The notes: generated from the sequence alone by a model not told the origin. A stretch of DNA of 64,000 nt from Micromonospora endolithica (GCF_003626595.1 NZ_RBAK01000001.1:558001-622000), one strand, 5' to 3'. Shown: positions 33,986 to 43,731, numbered from the stretch's first letter. Made by a program: numbers and translations.

Positions 33986-34516
33986 TCAGCCCGCCGTCCG
34001 TCGGGGCGGTTCGGGGCGGGCGGCCCGCACCGCGTCCCGGTGTTCCCGCATCGAGTCACCCATCGCCGCCATGAAACGGTGCACCGTCTCCAACTCGTCG
34101 TCGTCGAACCGGCTCATCACGTCGTCGGTCCGGCGGCCGAGCGGCCGGAAGAAGTCCATCGCCAGAGCCGCCCCGCGCTCGGCGTAGTGCAGGAAGACCT
34201 TGCGCCGGTCGGCGGTGTCCCGGTCCCGCCGGATGTGGCCACCGCGTTCCAGCCGGTCGATCAGGGCGGTCACCGAACCGGAGGAGAGGTTGAGCTGCGC
34301 GCCGAGGCGGCCGGGGGTCATCGGTTCCCCGTAGAGCTCGGCGTCCATGACCGCGATCAGCGCGTGCAGGTCGGTGGGGTTGAGGCCGTGCAGACCGGCG
34401 AAGGCGTGGCCGATGTGCTGGGCGTCGACCGAGTAGCGCCGCAGCTGCGCGGTGATCTCCGCGACCAACTGCTCCCGGCGCGTGTCGCGCCTGCGGTACA
34501 TGCCGTGGCCTGTCAC
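33986..34516 (-). CDS. MarR-family transcriptional regulator
   Basis: A 176-residue regulator with a winged helix: NPTDLHALIAVMD near residue 46, LGAQLNLSSGSVTALIDRLE (recognition helix) near 71, and the wing DRDTADRRKVFLHY near 97. It is divergent from an MMPL exporter across an AT-rich gap with inverted repeats, and is followed by the CocE-type hydrolase. The arrangement suggests that it represses both the exporter and its own operon. GTG 34516 or ATG 34501 may be the start. Confidence 0.88.
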   Translation of the reverse strand: MTGHGMYRRRDTRREQLVAEITAQLRRYSVDAQHIGHAFAGLHGLNPTDLHALIAVMDAELYGEPMTPGRLGAQLNLSSGSVTALIDRLERGGHIRRDRDTADRRKVFLHYAERGAALAMDFFRPLGRRTDDVMSRFDDDELETVHRFMAAMGDSMREHRDAVRAARPEPPRRTAG

Positions 34517-34568
34517 GTCCCGTCGCTTCCTCCCGCCGCGCCCTGCGGTTGCAGCATAACCCCGCTAA

Positions 34569-34602
34569 CGATAATCTCGCTTATCAAGATACTTGCTTAT
34601 CG
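34569..34602. promoter_or_regulatory. Probable MarR operator and divergent promoter region
   Basis: The segment is strikingly AT-rich for this chromosome. CGATAA (34569-34574) faces TTATC (34581-34585), TTATC meets GATA again at 34581-34590, and a second GCTTATCG lies at 34595-34602, so GATAA/TTATC half-sites repeat at about 14-base spacing. It sits between the MarR GTG and the MMPL start. GATACT at 34588-34593 could act as the exporter -10 box. Confidence 0.65.
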
Positions 34603-34637
34603 TGATGAGTGCCCGACCGTCGACCCTGAGGACACCG

Positions 34638-36770
34638 ATGTCTCTGTTCACCCGTGTCGCCCGTGGCCGCCTGGCCGCGTGGCTCACCGTCGTCGCCGCG
34701 ATCGTCGTCGGCATCGTCGTCTTCTGGTTGCCCAAGCCGGACAACCCCGCGCCGGTCTCCTCCACCGGGCTCTCCGCGCAGTGGCAGTCCACCCAGGTGG
34801 AGCGCCTCCAGGACCAGCTGCCCGCGAGCGACGTGCAGCCGGCGATCGTGGTGGTCAGCCGAACCGACGGCGCACCGCTCACCCCGGCCGACCGGGAAGC
34901 GCTCGCCGCGCAGTCCGGCGACCTGGGCCGACTCGCGGCCGGCGGGCAGGTCTCGCCGCCCCAGGTCTCCCCGGACGGCACCGTCGCCCTGGTCGCCGTA
35001 CCCCTGGACACCGCCGGCGGCCAGGAGGAGGTGGCCGCCACCGTCGACCAGCTCCGCGCCGCCCTCGACGACACCCCGCAGGGCCTGACCACGGAGGTCA
35101 CCGGCGGGCCGGCGTTCACCGCCGACCTCACCAAGGTCTTCGAGGGCGCCGACGTGACCCTGCTCGCGGTGACCGCCGGTGTGGTCGCGGTGCTGCTGCT
35201 CGTCACCTACCGCAGCCCGTTCCTGTGGATCGTGCCACTGGTCGTCGTCGCCGCCACCGAGCAGCTGACCCTGCGCGCCATCGACACGATCGTCCCGGCC
35301 GTCGGCATCCACCTCCAACCCGGGGCGGTCACCGGCATCGCCAGCGTCCTGGTCTTCGGCGCCGCCACCAACTACGCGCTGCTGCTCATCGCTCGCTACC
35401 GGGAGGAACTGCACCGCGAGTCCGACCGCTTCGCCGCGATGCGCGCCGCCCTGCGCCGCACCGCCGAGCCGATCCTGGCCAGCGGCTCGACCGTCGTGCT
35501 CGGCGTACTCACGCTGTTGCTGTCGGAGCAGGAGACCAACCGCGCCCTCGCCGTCGCCTGCGCGACCGGCGTGGTGTTCGCGATGCTCTCCGCGCTGCTG
35601 GTCCTGCCCGCCGTGCTGGTCATCCTCGGCCGCGGCCTGTTCTGGCCGTTCGTGCCGCGCGTCGGCGGCGCCGTCCGCGAGGGCAAGGTGTGGGGCCGGC
35701 TCGGCAGCGCCGTCGCCCGCCGGCCGGTACCGGTCGCCGCCCTGGCGACCCTGCTGCTGGTCGGCCTCGCCCTCGGCGGGCTCGGCATCCGCACCGGCCT
35801 GTCCGAGACCGAGCAGTTCCGGGTGAAGCCGGAGGCGGTCGCCGGCGCGGAGACCCTTGCCGGGGCGTTCCCCGCCGGGACGACCCAGCCGGTCGCGGTG
35901 CTCACCGTCCCGTCCGCCGCCGCGGCGGTCACCGACGCCGCCGCGAACACCCCCGGCGTGGCCTCGGCCCGGCCCGGCGCCGCCGGACCGGCGGTCGCGC
36001 AGGTCGACGTGGTGCTGGAGGCCGAACCCGGCACGGCCGCCGCCGACCGCGCGATCGAGGCGTTGCGCGACGCGGTCGAGGCCGTCGGAGGATCGGCGCC
36101 GCCCGCGGTGTCCGGCGTCGACGGCTTCGACGGGGCCGTGGTCGGCGGTTCGGTCGCCGCCACCGTCGACACGAACGCGGCGAACGGCCGGGACCTGCGG
36201 CTGATCCTGCCGATCATCCTGCTGCTCGTCGGCGGCGTCCTGGTGGCGCTGCTCCGCGGCCTGCTCGCCCCGCTGCTGCTGGTGCTCACCGTGATCGCGT
36301 CGTTCTTCGCCAGCCTCGGCGCGGCGTGGCTGCTGTTCGACGTGGTGCTGGGCTTCCCGGCACTGGACAGCGGGGTGATCCTGCTGGCGTTCGTGTTCCT
36401 GGTGGCGCTCGGCGTGGACTACAACATCTTCCTGGTCACCCGGGCCCGCGAGGACGCCCGCCGCACCGGCACCCGCGAGGGCATGCTGTCCGCGCTGAGG
36501 GTCACCGGCGGGGTCATCACCAGCGCGGGCATCCTGCTCGCCGCGGTGTTCGCGGTGCTCGGCGTGCTGCCGCTGATCCTGCTCACCCAGATCGGCGTCA
36601 TCGTCTGCGTCGGTGTCCTGCTGGACACCCTGCTGGTGCGGACGGTCCTGGTGCCGGCGCTGGCGTTCGTGCTCGGCGACCGGTTCTGGTGGCCCGGCCG
36701 CATCCGCCGGGAGGAGGCCGCCGCCGCCGACCTGCCGGCCGGCCAGGAGCCGGTGGCGGAACGCGACTGA
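34638..36770 (+). CDS. MMPL-family (RND) membrane transporter
   Basis: A 710-residue transporter with about twelve hydrophobic segments in two repeats: an N-terminal helix near residues 8-31, a large outer loop to about 170, five helices, a central break around the helix near 370, a second loop, and five more helices. FLVALGVDYNIFLVTRARED near 590 is the typical MMPL motif with the proton-relay Asp. Mycobacterial relatives export lipids; other actinobacterial ones export drugs. ATG 34638 is chosen for GAGGA five bases upstream; in-frame ATGs at 34593-34605 lie inside the operator. Terminated by a 17-base-pair hairpin. Confidence 0.9.
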   Translation: MSLFTRVARGRLAAWLTVVAAIVVGIVVFWLPKPDNPAPVSSTGLSAQWQSTQVERLQDQLPASDVQPAIVVVSRTDGAPLTPADREALAAQSGDLGRLAAGGQVSPPQVSPDGTVALVAVPLDTAGGQEEVAATVDQLRAALDDTPQGLTTEVTGGPAFTADLTKVFEGADVTLLAVTAGVVAVLLLVTYRSPFLWIVPLVVVAATEQLTLRAIDTIVPAVGIHLQPGAVTGIASVLVFGAATNYALLLIARYREELHRESDRFAAMRAALRRTAEPILASGSTVVLGVLTLLLSEQETNRALAVACATGVVFAMLSALLVLPAVLVILGRGLFWPFVPRVGGAVREGKVWGRLGSAVARRPVPVAALATLLLVGLALGGLGIRTGLSETEQFRVKPEAVAGAETLAGAFPAGTTQPVAVLTVPSAAAAVTDAAANTPGVASARPGAAGPAVAQVDVVLEAEPGTAAADRAIEALRDAVEAVGGSAPPAVSGVDGFDGAVVGGSVAATVDTNAANGRDLRLILPIILLLVGGVLVALLRGLLAPLLLVLTVIASFFASLGAAWLLFDVVLGFPALDSGVILLAFVFLVALGVDYNIFLVTRAREDARRTGTREGMLSALRVTGGVITSAGILLAAVFAVLGVLPLILLTQIGVIVCVGVLLDTLLVRTVLVPALAFVLGDRFWWPGRIRREEAAAADLPAGQEPVAERD

Positions 36771-36784
36771 CCAGCCGGGACACC

Positions 36785-36820
36785 GACGGGGGCCGCGGCG
36801 AGATCGCCGCGGCCCCCGTC
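36785..36820. terminator. Terminator hairpin
   Basis: Perfect 17-base arms (36785-36801 and 36804-36820) with only two unpaired bases at the tip, between the convergent MMPL and lytic transglycosylase genes. One of the strongest stems in the window. Confidence 0.85.
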
Positions 36821-36831
36821 GCGAGTACGGG

Positions 36832-37707
36832 TCAGTAGTCCAGGCAGACGCACTCGGTCATCAGGGCGCGGACGTTGCGCACGTACTGCGGGTTGGGCAC
36901 GGTCAACGGCCGGCCCTCCCGCGCCACCGCCCCGTGCCCGTAGTTGTAGGCGGCGATCACCGCGTTGAGCAGGCACGAGTCCAGCTCGGCCGTGCACAGG
37001 CCGGCCTCCAGCCGGTAGTCCTGCTCGAAATACATGTCACCGATGTACTTCGTCAACCAGGCCAGGTAGTTGGCGCCCAGGTAGGCGTTGTCCCGGTAGT
37101 CGTCGATGTCGTAGCTCTGCTCGAAGCGCTGGTTCATCCACTCGGCGGTGGCCGGCATCACCTGCATCAGCCCGATGCCACCGTCGCAGGCGACGATGTT
37201 GGACTGCCAGCCGCTCTCCTGCCAGGCGGTCGCCTTGACCAGCGCCGGCGGGATCCGGATGTCCGGCGCGGACGTCGGCCAGTAGACCCGCGCCGCCGCG
37301 TCGGCGAGCGCCGCGCCGGCCTGCGCCCGGGTCGCCTGGGTGCCCACGTAGCGGGGCTTGCACGCGGTCGACGAGGGCTTCGGCGGAGGCGGCGGGACCT
37401 TCGTCTCGGTGGGCGGCTTCGCCACCGCCCGGGGCGCGGTGGCCCGGGTCGGCTTCACCGTCGGCTTCGGGCTGGGCTTCGCCGACGCGCTGCGCGCCGG
37501 CGCCGCGCCCATCGACTCCCGGCCGGGCGCCGTCGGCGGCGGCGCCGACGTCGGTACGGCCGCGACGTCCCCGGTGGCCTCCCCGGTGGCCTCGGCCGGC
37601 GCCACCGCTGCCGCCGGCTCCTGCGCCCGCGTGCCCTCCCGGGCACAGCCGGCCACCCCGACCACCACCAGCACCGCGGCGACCACCGCGGACCTGTACC
37701 GCCTCAT
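36832..37707 (-). CDS. Lytic transglycosylase lipoprotein
   Basis: A 291-residue secreted cell-wall enzyme. The N-terminus [20 protein letters not shown] ends in a lipobox with Cys near residue 21. A Pro/Ala/Lys/Thr-rich linker follows to about 115. The SLT (goose-lysozyme-like) domain has the catalytic Glu in [13 protein letters not shown] near residue 155, [17 protein letters not shown] near 170 and [10 protein letters not shown] near 255. Two Cys near the C-terminus (TECVCLDY) may form a disulfide. ATG 37707 was taken, because the longer open frame would bury the signal peptide. Confidence 0.88.
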   Translation of the reverse strand: MRRYRSAVVAAVLVVVGVAGCAREGTRAQEPAAAVAPAEATGEATGDVAAVPTSAPPPTAPGRESMGAAPARSASAKPSPKPTVKPTRATAPRAVAKPPTETKVPPPPPKPSSTACKPRYVGTQATRAQAGAALADAAARVYWPTSAPDIRIPPALVKATAWQESGWQSNIVACDGGIGLMQVMPATAEWMNQRFEQSYDIDDYRDNAYLGANYLAWLTKYIGDMYFEQDYRLEAGLCTAELDSCLLNAVIAAYNYGHGAVAREGRPLTVPNPQYVRNVRALMTECVCLDY

Positions 37708-37786
37708 CCGTACCCCCGTGCGCGCAGCCGTCCCCGATGGACCGCCGCACCGTAACAGGAATCGATGCTCCCGCACCGTCCCCTCC

Positions 37787-39190
37787 TCACGCCTCGGCGT
37801 CCACCCGAACGGGCGCCGCCGGCTCGGGTTCCGGGTCCACGGCGCGGTCACGGGTCATCCAGGCGACCACGAACACCGCCGTCCAGGCCACCCCGAGCAG
37901 GACCGCGGTGGCGGTGCCGCTGGCCGTGCTCAACCCCAGGTAGAGGCGGGCACCGCCGATACCGACCACCCCGGCCGCGGCGAGCGTCCACGCGGTCACC
38001 GCCAGCGGCCAGGGCGCTCCCCGGGAGAGCAGCCACGCGAGCGTGCACAGACTCGCGGTGGCCACCGCGTTCTGGGTCGGGAACAGCACCGGACCGCCGG
38101 CCGGGGCAGACCCGCCCACCTCCCCCGGCCCGGCCAGGTCCGCCGCCACCGCGAGCACCACCAGCGGCACGAACGCGCCGACGGTGCCGACCACGCTGAG
38201 CAGGTCCGCGCGCCACGGCCGGTGCCGCCAGGCGAGCACCGCGGCCACCACCGCCACCACCGCGATCAGGAACGACCCGCGCAGGCCGGAGACCACCGCG
38301 AGGGTGACGTCGACCGCCCCCGGCGTACGCCGGGACGCGAACCAGTCGGCGATCGCCCCGTCCACCGCGGCCAGGCCGCTGTGTCGCACCACCACCTGCA
38401 GCAGCCACGTCACCGCCAACCCCGCGCCGAACAGCAGCAGCAGGCCGGCACCGAGGTTGATCAGCAGCGTCCACGCGGGCCCGATGTGCATGGCGAGAAG
38501 GAAGAACAGCACCCCGTACCGGCCGGTCAGCCAGCGCACCGGCGGCAGTGCGCCGGCCCGGGACAGCAGGGCCCGCGCGGGGTCGGGATTGCGGCCCAAC
38601 CACCGGCCCACCAGCAGCACCGTCACCACCGCGCCGAGCAGCAGCAGCACCGCCCCGCTGGCCCGGCCCAGCAGCCGGGAGAACGTCTCGTACGACTCGC
38701 CGGCCAGGTTGCCGGCGAGCACCGAGGCACCCACCCAGGTGACCACGCCGGCCAGGTTCCAGGGCAGGAACCGCCGGTACGGCATGCCCGACGCGCCGGC
38801 CAGTCGGGGCACCAGGGTGCGGGCGAACGCCACCCAGCGGGCGGTGCACACCCCCCGGCCGCCCAGCCGGCCCAGCATCGCGTCGGCCCGGCTCCAGCGC
38901 TCCGCACCGACCCGCACGCCCAGCCGGCTGGCCCGCAACCGGGGCCCGTACCGGCGACCGGCCCGGAACGCCAGCGCGTCCCCGGTCACCGCTGCGAGAA
39001 TCATCACCAGCAGGGCCGGACCGAGCCGGAGGGCGCCGGTGTAGGTGAGGAAGCCGATCAGCAGGAGGGTGGCCTCGCCGGGCACCAGCAGGCCGAAGAT
39101 CACCGCCGTCTCACCGGCGACGATCAACGCCGCCACCACGAGGACCAGCAGGGATGGCAGCTGCTGCAGCGAGTTCACCAGCTCGTGCAC
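37787..39190 (-). CDS. DedA-PAP2 fusion membrane protein
   Basis: A 467-residue protein joining two membrane modules. Residues 1-200 are a DedA/VTT domain ([19 protein letters not shown] near residue 30, [20 protein letters not shown] near 115). Residues about 230-450 are a PAP2 phosphatase domain with [13 protein letters not shown] (the usual SGH motif is replaced by TQN) near 360 and [11 protein letters not shown] near 415 (usual SRxxxGxHxxxD replaced by a divergent form). The PAP2 catalytic histidines are thus missing, so phosphatase activity is doubtful. GTG 39190 is the only sensible start. It suggests a lipid-handling role, with the second half possibly a binding module. Confidence 0.85.
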   Translation of the reverse strand: MHELVNSLQQLPSLLVLVVAALIVAGETAVIFGLLVPGEATLLLIGFLTYTGALRLGPALLVMILAAVTGDALAFRAGRRYGPRLRASRLGVRVGAERWSRADAMLGRLGGRGVCTARWVAFARTLVPRLAGASGMPYRRFLPWNLAGVVTWVGASVLAGNLAGESYETFSRLLGRASGAVLLLLGAVVTVLLVGRWLGRNPDPARALLSRAGALPPVRWLTGRYGVLFFLLAMHIGPAWTLLINLGAGLLLLFGAGLAVTWLLQVVVRHSGLAAVDGAIADWFASRRTPGAVDVTLAVVSGLRGSFLIAVVAVVAAVLAWRHRPWRADLLSVVGTVGAFVPLVVLAVAADLAGPGEVGGSAPAGGPVLFPTQNAVATASLCTLAWLLSRGAPWPLAVTAWTLAAAGVVGIGGARLYLGLSTASGTATAVLLGVAWTAVFVVAWMTRDRAVDPEPEPAAPVRVDAEA

Positions 39191-39325
39191 GTCGACCCCC
39201 GACTCACACGGGTCAGCCTGCCAGCAGGTGTACCGCGAGTGACAGGAGTTTCGGCAGAGATCCGGGAACGGCCCGGGGTGACCCCGACGCTGCCCCTGAT
39301 CCGCGCAGGCAGGAAGATGGAGCCC

Positions 39326-41194
39326 ATGCAGCTTCGCACCGACCTCCGCAACGTCGCCATCATCGCTCACGTCGACCACGGCAAGACCACCCTGGTCGAC
39401 GCCATGTTGCGGCAGGCCGGAGCCTACGGCGCCCGGGGCGAGACGACCGAGCGGGTGATGGACTCCGGGGACCTGGAACGGGAGAAGGGCATCACCATCC
39501 TGGCCAAGAACACCGGCGTGCGCTACCTGCCGGCGGACGGCTCCGACCCGGTAACCATCAACATCATCGACACCCCGGGGCACGCCGACTTCGGCGGCGA
39601 GGTGGAGCGCGGCCTGACCATGGTCGACGGGGTGGTGCTCCTGGTCGACGCCAGCGAGGGCCCGCTGCCGCAGACCCGCTTCGTGCTCCGCAAGGCTCTC
39701 AAGGCCCGGATGCCGATCATCCTGGTGATCAACAAGGTGGACCGCCCCGACGCCCGGATCAAGGAGGTCGTGGACGACACCTACGAACTCTTCCTCGACC
39801 TGGACGCCGACGAGGAGCAGATCGACTTCCCCATCGTCTACGCCTGCGCCCGCGACGGCATCGCCTCGCTGACCCAGCCCGCCGACGGCTCGGTGCCCAG
39901 CGACAGCACCTCCCTGGAGCCGCTGTTCCGCACCCTGCTGGACACCATCCCGCCGCCCGCCTTCGAGGAGGGCGCGCCGCTGCAGGCGCACGTCACCAAC
40001 CTCGACGCCTCGCCGTTCCTCGGCCGGCTGGCGCTGTGTCGGGTCCGCCAGGGCACCATCCGCAAGGGCGAGACGGTGGCCTGGTGCCGCACCGACGGCA
40101 GCACCCAGCGGGTCCGCATCTCCGAGCTGCTGATCACCGAGGGCCTGGAGCGCAAGCCCGCCGACTCGGCCGGCCCCGGCGACATCATCGCGGTCGCCGG
40201 CATCGCCGACATCATGATCGGTGAGACCCTGGCCGACCCGGAGAACCCGGTTCCGCTGCCGCTGATCACCGTCGACGAGCCGGCCATCTCGATGACCATC
40301 GGCACCAACACCTCGCCGCTGGTCGGCCGGGTCAAGGGTGCCAAGGTCACCGCCCGGATGGTCAAGGACCGCCTCGACAAGGAGCTGATCGGCAACGTCT
40401 CGCTGCGGGTGCTGCCCACCGAGCGGCCGGACGCCTGGGAGGTGCAGGGCCGTGGCGAGCTGGCGCTGGCGATCCTGGTCGAGCAGATGCGCCGCGAGCA
40501 GTACGAGCTGACCGTCGGCAAGCCGCAGGTGGTCACCAAGGAGATCGACGGCAAGATCTGCGAGCCGGTGGAGCGGCTGACCATCGACGCCCCCGAGGAG
40601 TACCTCGGCGCGATCACCCAGTTGCTGGCCACCCGCAAGGGCCGGATGGAGCAGTTGGTCAACCACGGCACCGGCTGGATCCGGATGGAGTGGCTGGTTC
40701 CGGCCCGCGGCCTGATCGGCTTCCGCACCGAGTTCCTCACCGACACCCGGGGCACCGGCATCCTGCACCACGTCTTCGAGTCGTACGAGCCGTGGTTCGG
40801 CGAGCTGCGGACCCGCAACAACGGCTCGCTGGTGGCCGACCGCTCCGGCGCGGTCACCTCCTTCGCGATGATCAACCTCCAGGAGCGGGGTCAACTCTTC
40901 GTCGAGCCGACCACCGAGGTCTACGAGGGCATGATCGTCGGTGAGAACTCGCGCTCCGACGACATGGACGTCAACATCACCAAGGAGAAGAAGCTCACCA
41001 ACATGCGGGCCTCGACCTCCGACGAGACCGAGAAGCTGATCCCGCCGCGCAAGCTGTCGCTGGAGCAGGCCCTGGAGTTCTGCCGCGAGGACGAGTGCGT
41101 CGAGGTCACCCCGAACGCGGTCCGGATCCGCAAGGTGGTCCTGGACCAGACCCAGCGGGGCCGGATGGCCGCCCGCCGCAAGCACGCCGGCTGA
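39326..41194 (+). CDS. typA: Translational GTPase TypA/BipA
   Basis: Ribosome-binding GTPase for ribosome biogenesis and stress. The 622-residue protein has G1 [13 protein letters not shown] near residue 15, switch I region [17 protein letters not shown] near 45, G3 [12 protein letters not shown] near 79 and G4 NKVDRPDAR near 133, then EF2-like domains II, III and V, and the C-terminal domain with GIRKVVL-type end ([18 protein letters not shown]). ATG 39326 is preferred; ATG 39317 lies three codons upstream, directly behind AGGAAG, and is possible. Confidence 0.95.
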   Translation: MQLRTDLRNVAIIAHVDHGKTTLVDAMLRQAGAYGARGETTERVMDSGDLEREKGITILAKNTGVRYLPADGSDPVTINIIDTPGHADFGGEVERGLTMVDGVVLLVDASEGPLPQTRFVLRKALKARMPIILVINKVDRPDARIKEVVDDTYELFLDLDADEEQIDFPIVYACARDGIASLTQPADGSVPSDSTSLEPLFRTLLDTIPPPAFEEGAPLQAHVTNLDASPFLGRLALCRVRQGTIRKGETVAWCRTDGSTQRVRISELLITEGLERKPADSAGPGDIIAVAGIADIMIGETLADPENPVPLPLITVDEPAISMTIGTNTSPLVGRVKGAKVTARMVKDRLDKELIGNVSLRVLPTERPDAWEVQGRGELALAILVEQMRREQYELTVGKPQVVTKEIDGKICEPVERLTIDAPEEYLGAITQLLATRKGRMEQLVNHGTGWIRMEWLVPARGLIGFRTEFLTDTRGTGILHHVFESYEPWFGELRTRNNGSLVADRSGAVTSFAMINLQERGQLFVEPTTEVYEGMIVGENSRSDDMDVNITKEKKLTNMRASTSDETEKLIPPRKLSLEQALEFCREDECVEVTPNAVRIRKVVLDQTQRGRMAARRKHAG

Positions 41195-41208
41195 CCCGCA
41201 GCACGCCT

Positions 41209-41293
41209 GAAAGGAAGGGCCCCTTTTTAACGCCTCGGCGTTAAAAAGGGGCCCTTCCTCTACCGGAGGCGTTAACAGGGGGCCCTTCCTTAC
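41209..41293 (-). repeat. Palindromic repeat element, copy 2
   Basis: Same design as 8598-8682 but in reverse orientation: a half-site at 41292-41269 (minus strand), a short linker, then a hairpin with 22-base perfectly paired arms (41238-41259 and 41212-41233) around a CTCG loop. It lies between typA and the beta-lactamase-like gene. Its outer edge runs directly into the TACACT -10 box of the latter gene. The hairpin can also end the typA transcript. Confidence 0.88.
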
Positions 41294-41296
41294 ACT
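41291..41296 (+). promoter_or_regulatory. -10 box of a leaderless promoter
   Basis: TACACT ends seven bases before ATG 41304, with no ribosome site. The sequence up to and including its first two bases belongs to the palindromic repeat element, so the element forms the upstream half of this promoter. Confidence 0.6.
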
Positions 41297-41303
41297 GTGG
41301 CGC

Positions 41304-42167
41304 ATGATCTTCGAGGAGCTGGACGCCCGGCTCGACCGGGTGCCGGGGACCGTGTCGGCGTACGTGGGGCGACTCGGCGCCGAACCCACCTGGACCCGGC
41401 ACCCGGACGCCCCGCACTACGCGGCGAGCACCATGAAGGTGGCGGTGCTCACCGCGCTGCACCGGGCCGCGGAGGCGGGCCGGCTCGACCTGGACGCCCC
41501 GGTGGCGGTGGACAACGACTTCGCCTCCGCGTCGCCCGGAGCGCCCCGCTTCTCCTGCGCCCGGCACTACGACAACGACGACGCGGTCTGGGAGCGGGTC
41601 GGCGGCACCGCGACGCCGCGCTGGCTGGCCGACCGGATGATCGTGCGCTCCAGCAACCTCGCCACCAACATCCTCATCGGCCACGTCGGGCTGCCGGCCG
41701 TCGCCGAGGTGTGGGCGCTGGCCGGTGCCCGGCACAGCGTCACCGGCCGGGGCATCGAGGACTTCGCCGCCCGCGAGGCCGGCGTCACCAACCTGGTCAC
41801 CGCCGCCGACCTGGCCGCGCTGCTCGGCGGGATCGCCCTTGGCGTGACCCGGCCCGGCCCGCTGGCCGCACCGGTGGGCTGCGCCGCGATGCGGGACGTG
41901 CTGCTCGCCCAGGAACACCGCGAGGACCTCGCCGCCGGGCTGCCCGAGGGCACCCGCATCGCGCACAAGAATGGCTGGGTACGCGGCGTCCGGCACGGCG
42001 CCGGCGTGGTCTACCCCGACGACGCGCCGCCGTACGTCGTCGTCGCCTGCACCACCACCGACCTGGCCGACGGGGGTCCGGACGGCGACGACGTCGTCGA
42101 CGACGCCTGCCGGCTCATCGCCGATCTCTCCGCCGCCGTCTGGAACGCCCGGCACGACCTTCGTTGA
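41304..42167 (+). CDS. Class A beta-lactamase-like serine hydrolase
   Basis: A 287-residue protein with the penicillin-binding fold. The SxxK motif is ASTMKVAVL near residue 42, the SxN motif RSSNLATN near 115, the omega-loop-type TNLVTAADLAALLGG near 165, and KNG (for KTG) in IAHKNGWVRG near 214. No signal peptide is visible, so it is probably cytosolic, which argues against resistance and for a muropeptide or ester substrate. It lies close to the dipeptide epimerase and NlpC/P60 genes, consistent with wall-peptide handling. Predicted leaderless. Confidence 0.83.
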   Translation: MIFEELDARLDRVPGTVSAYVGRLGAEPTWTRHPDAPHYAASTMKVAVLTALHRAAEAGRLDLDAPVAVDNDFASASPGAPRFSCARHYDNDDAVWERVGGTATPRWLADRMIVRSSNLATNILIGHVGLPAVAEVWALAGARHSVTGRGIEDFAAREAGVTNLVTAADLAALLGGIALGVTRPGPLAAPVGCAAMRDVLLAQEHREDLAAGLPEGTRIAHKNGWVRGVRHGAGVVYPDDAPPYVVVACTTTDLADGGPDGDDVVDDACRLIADLSAAVWNARHDLR

Positions 42168-42235
42168 GCCGGGGGTGGTCCCGGCGGCCCCCGGGGTCCT
42201 ACGCTGCTGCCCACCCCACCGCGAGGAGACCGCCG

Positions 42236-42940
42236 ATGCTCCGCAGCCCTGTCCTGCTGGCCGCCTTCGTCGCGGTGACCGCCGGGAACCTCCTCGCCAA
42301 CGCCGCCGGCAACGACCTCGGCGAGCTGGTCACCAAACCTTTGCTGATGCCGCTGCTGGCCGCGTACCTCTGGCGGGCCGCCGCCGACCGCGGCACCCGC
42401 CCCGACCGGCTGGTCCTCGCCGCCCTGGCCCTGTCCACCGGCGGCGACGTGGCGCTGCTCGGCACCGGCGCCGGCGCGTTCCTCACCGGCATGGCGCTGT
42501 TCCTCGGCGCGCACGCCTGCTACGTCGCGGCGTTCGTGCGCGGCGGCGCGGCGACCGCGCTGCGCCGCCCGCCGCTGCTCGCCGTCCCGCTGGCGTACGC
42601 GGTGCTGACCGTCGCCGCCCTGACCTGGATGTGGCCCGGACTGGCCGACGCCGGGCTGGCGGTGCCGGTGGCCGGCTACGCGATCGCGCTGGCCACCATG
42701 GCCAGCACCGCCACCGCGTACGGCTGGCGGGTCGGCCTCGGCGGCGGGCTGTTCCTCCTGTCCGACCTGCTCATCGCGCTGAACGTGGCCGGCACGGCGA
42801 CCCTGCCCGGCCCGCCGATCTGGGTGATGGCCACCTACGCCGCCGGCCAGGCGCTGATCGTCACCGGCTGGGCCGCCCGCCGGGGTGCCGCCGCGAGCAC
42901 GCCGCCGGTCACTCCAGCAGCAGCGCCCGCAGCCGGCTGA
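42236..42940 (+). CDS. Lysoplasmalogenase (YhhN/TMEM86 family)
   Basis: A 234-residue integral membrane protein with about eight short hydrophobic segments. The conserved features TKPLLMPLLAAYLWR near residue 34 and GDVALLGTGAGAFLTGMALFLGAH near 68 (family pattern GDxxL...GxxxFxxxHxxY) identify the YhhN family; a later FLLSDLLIAL near 180 carries the SD motif. Members hydrolyse the vinyl-ether bond of lysoplasmalogens or act on related lipids. GAGGAG lies seven bases before the ATG, and TACGCT at 42200-42205 is a likely -10 box. The last 32 bases overlap the convergent phosphatase gene. Confidence 0.87.
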   Translation: MLRSPVLLAAFVAVTAGNLLANAAGNDLGELVTKPLLMPLLAAYLWRAAADRGTRPDRLVLAALALSTGGDVALLGTGAGAFLTGMALFLGAHACYVAAFVRGGAATALRRPPLLAVPLAYAVLTVAALTWMWPGLADAGLAVPVAGYAIALATMASTATAYGWRVGLGGGLFLLSDLLIALNVAGTATLPGPPIWVMATYAAGQALIVTGWAARRGAAASTPPVTPAAAPAAG

Positions 42941-43700
42941 CCAGCGCGTCGTCCACCCCCAACCCGTCGCGCAGGTACGCCCCGAACGACCCGTGCGCCC
43001 GGCGCACCTCCTCGTACGCCGCGTCCAGGTACGCGTCGCGTACCTCCAGCACCGGTCGTACCGCCTCGACGTCCAGGCCCGGCTGGCGCTTGCGCATCGC
43101 CTCCAGGATGACCTCCCGCAGGCTCTCGCTCAGGGCGTTGTTGGCCAGGTAGTCGGCCCGGATCGCCGACTCGTCCACCCCGAGGGCGTGCAGCAGCACC
43201 ACGGTCAGCCAGCCGGTCCGGTCCTTGCCCGCCGAGCAGTGGTAGAGCAGCGGGAGATTCGCCGCGTCGGCCGCCAGCCGGACCGCTTCGGCGAACCCCT
43301 CACGCGCCGAGGCTCCGGTCACGAACCAGCGGTAGATCGCCTCCATCGCCGCCGGCGTGCCCTGCCCGGCGAGGTCGCCGTACGCGGTCAGGTCGTGCCC
43401 CAGCAGCATCGCCGACACGTAGGTGAAGACCGGGTGCTCGGCGTCGTGCACCGGCAGGTGCACGACCTTCGGCTCACCGGGCAGCCGGTCCGGCGGCGCG
43501 ACCGCCATCTCCGAGTGGTCCCGCAGGTCGACCACGCACGCCGGGCCGAGCTTGGCCAGCACCGGCAGATCCTCGTCGGTCAGCCGGCCCAACGCCGGGG
43601 TACGCAGCAGCACCCCCGGCCGGACCCGCCGACCGTCGGCGCCGACCAGGCCGCCGAGGTCCCGCGCGTTCGGCGCGCCCACCAGTTCCCAGGTTCGCAT
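42909..43700 (-). CDS. Tyrosine-protein phosphatase (Y_phosphatase3 / PtpB-like)
   Basis: A 263-residue phosphatase. The N-terminal RDLGGLVGADGRRVRPG near residue 13 and the P-loop LLYHCSAGKDRTGW near 152 (C-x5-R, with the K-D typical of the lipid/tyrosine phosphatases related to mycobacterial PtpB) are clear. The C-terminal helical part carries the usual lid-like insertion. Possible substrates are phosphotyrosine or phosphoinositide. GGGGAGG lies five bases before the ATG. Its 3' end overlaps the convergent lysoplasmalogenase gene. Confidence 0.88.
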   Translation of the reverse strand: MRTWELVGAPNARDLGGLVGADGRRVRPGVLLRTPALGRLTDEDLPVLAKLGPACVVDLRDHSEMAVAPPDRLPGEPKVVHLPVHDAEHPVFTYVSAMLLGHDLTAYGDLAGQGTPAAMEAIYRWFVTGASAREGFAEAVRLAADAANLPLLYHCSAGKDRTGWLTVVLLHALGVDESAIRADYLANNALSESLREVILEAMRKRQPGLDVEAVRPVLEVRDAYLDAAYEEVRRAHGSFGAYLRDGLGVDDALVSRLRALLLE

Positions 43701-43731
43701 GTGGCCTCCCCATCATGAGTCGATCTCGCTA

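Noticed and set aside
41304..42167. Beta-lactam resistance gene
   Set aside because: Class A-like motifs are present, but there is no signal peptide and KTG is replaced by KNG. A cytosolic hydrolase is more likely.
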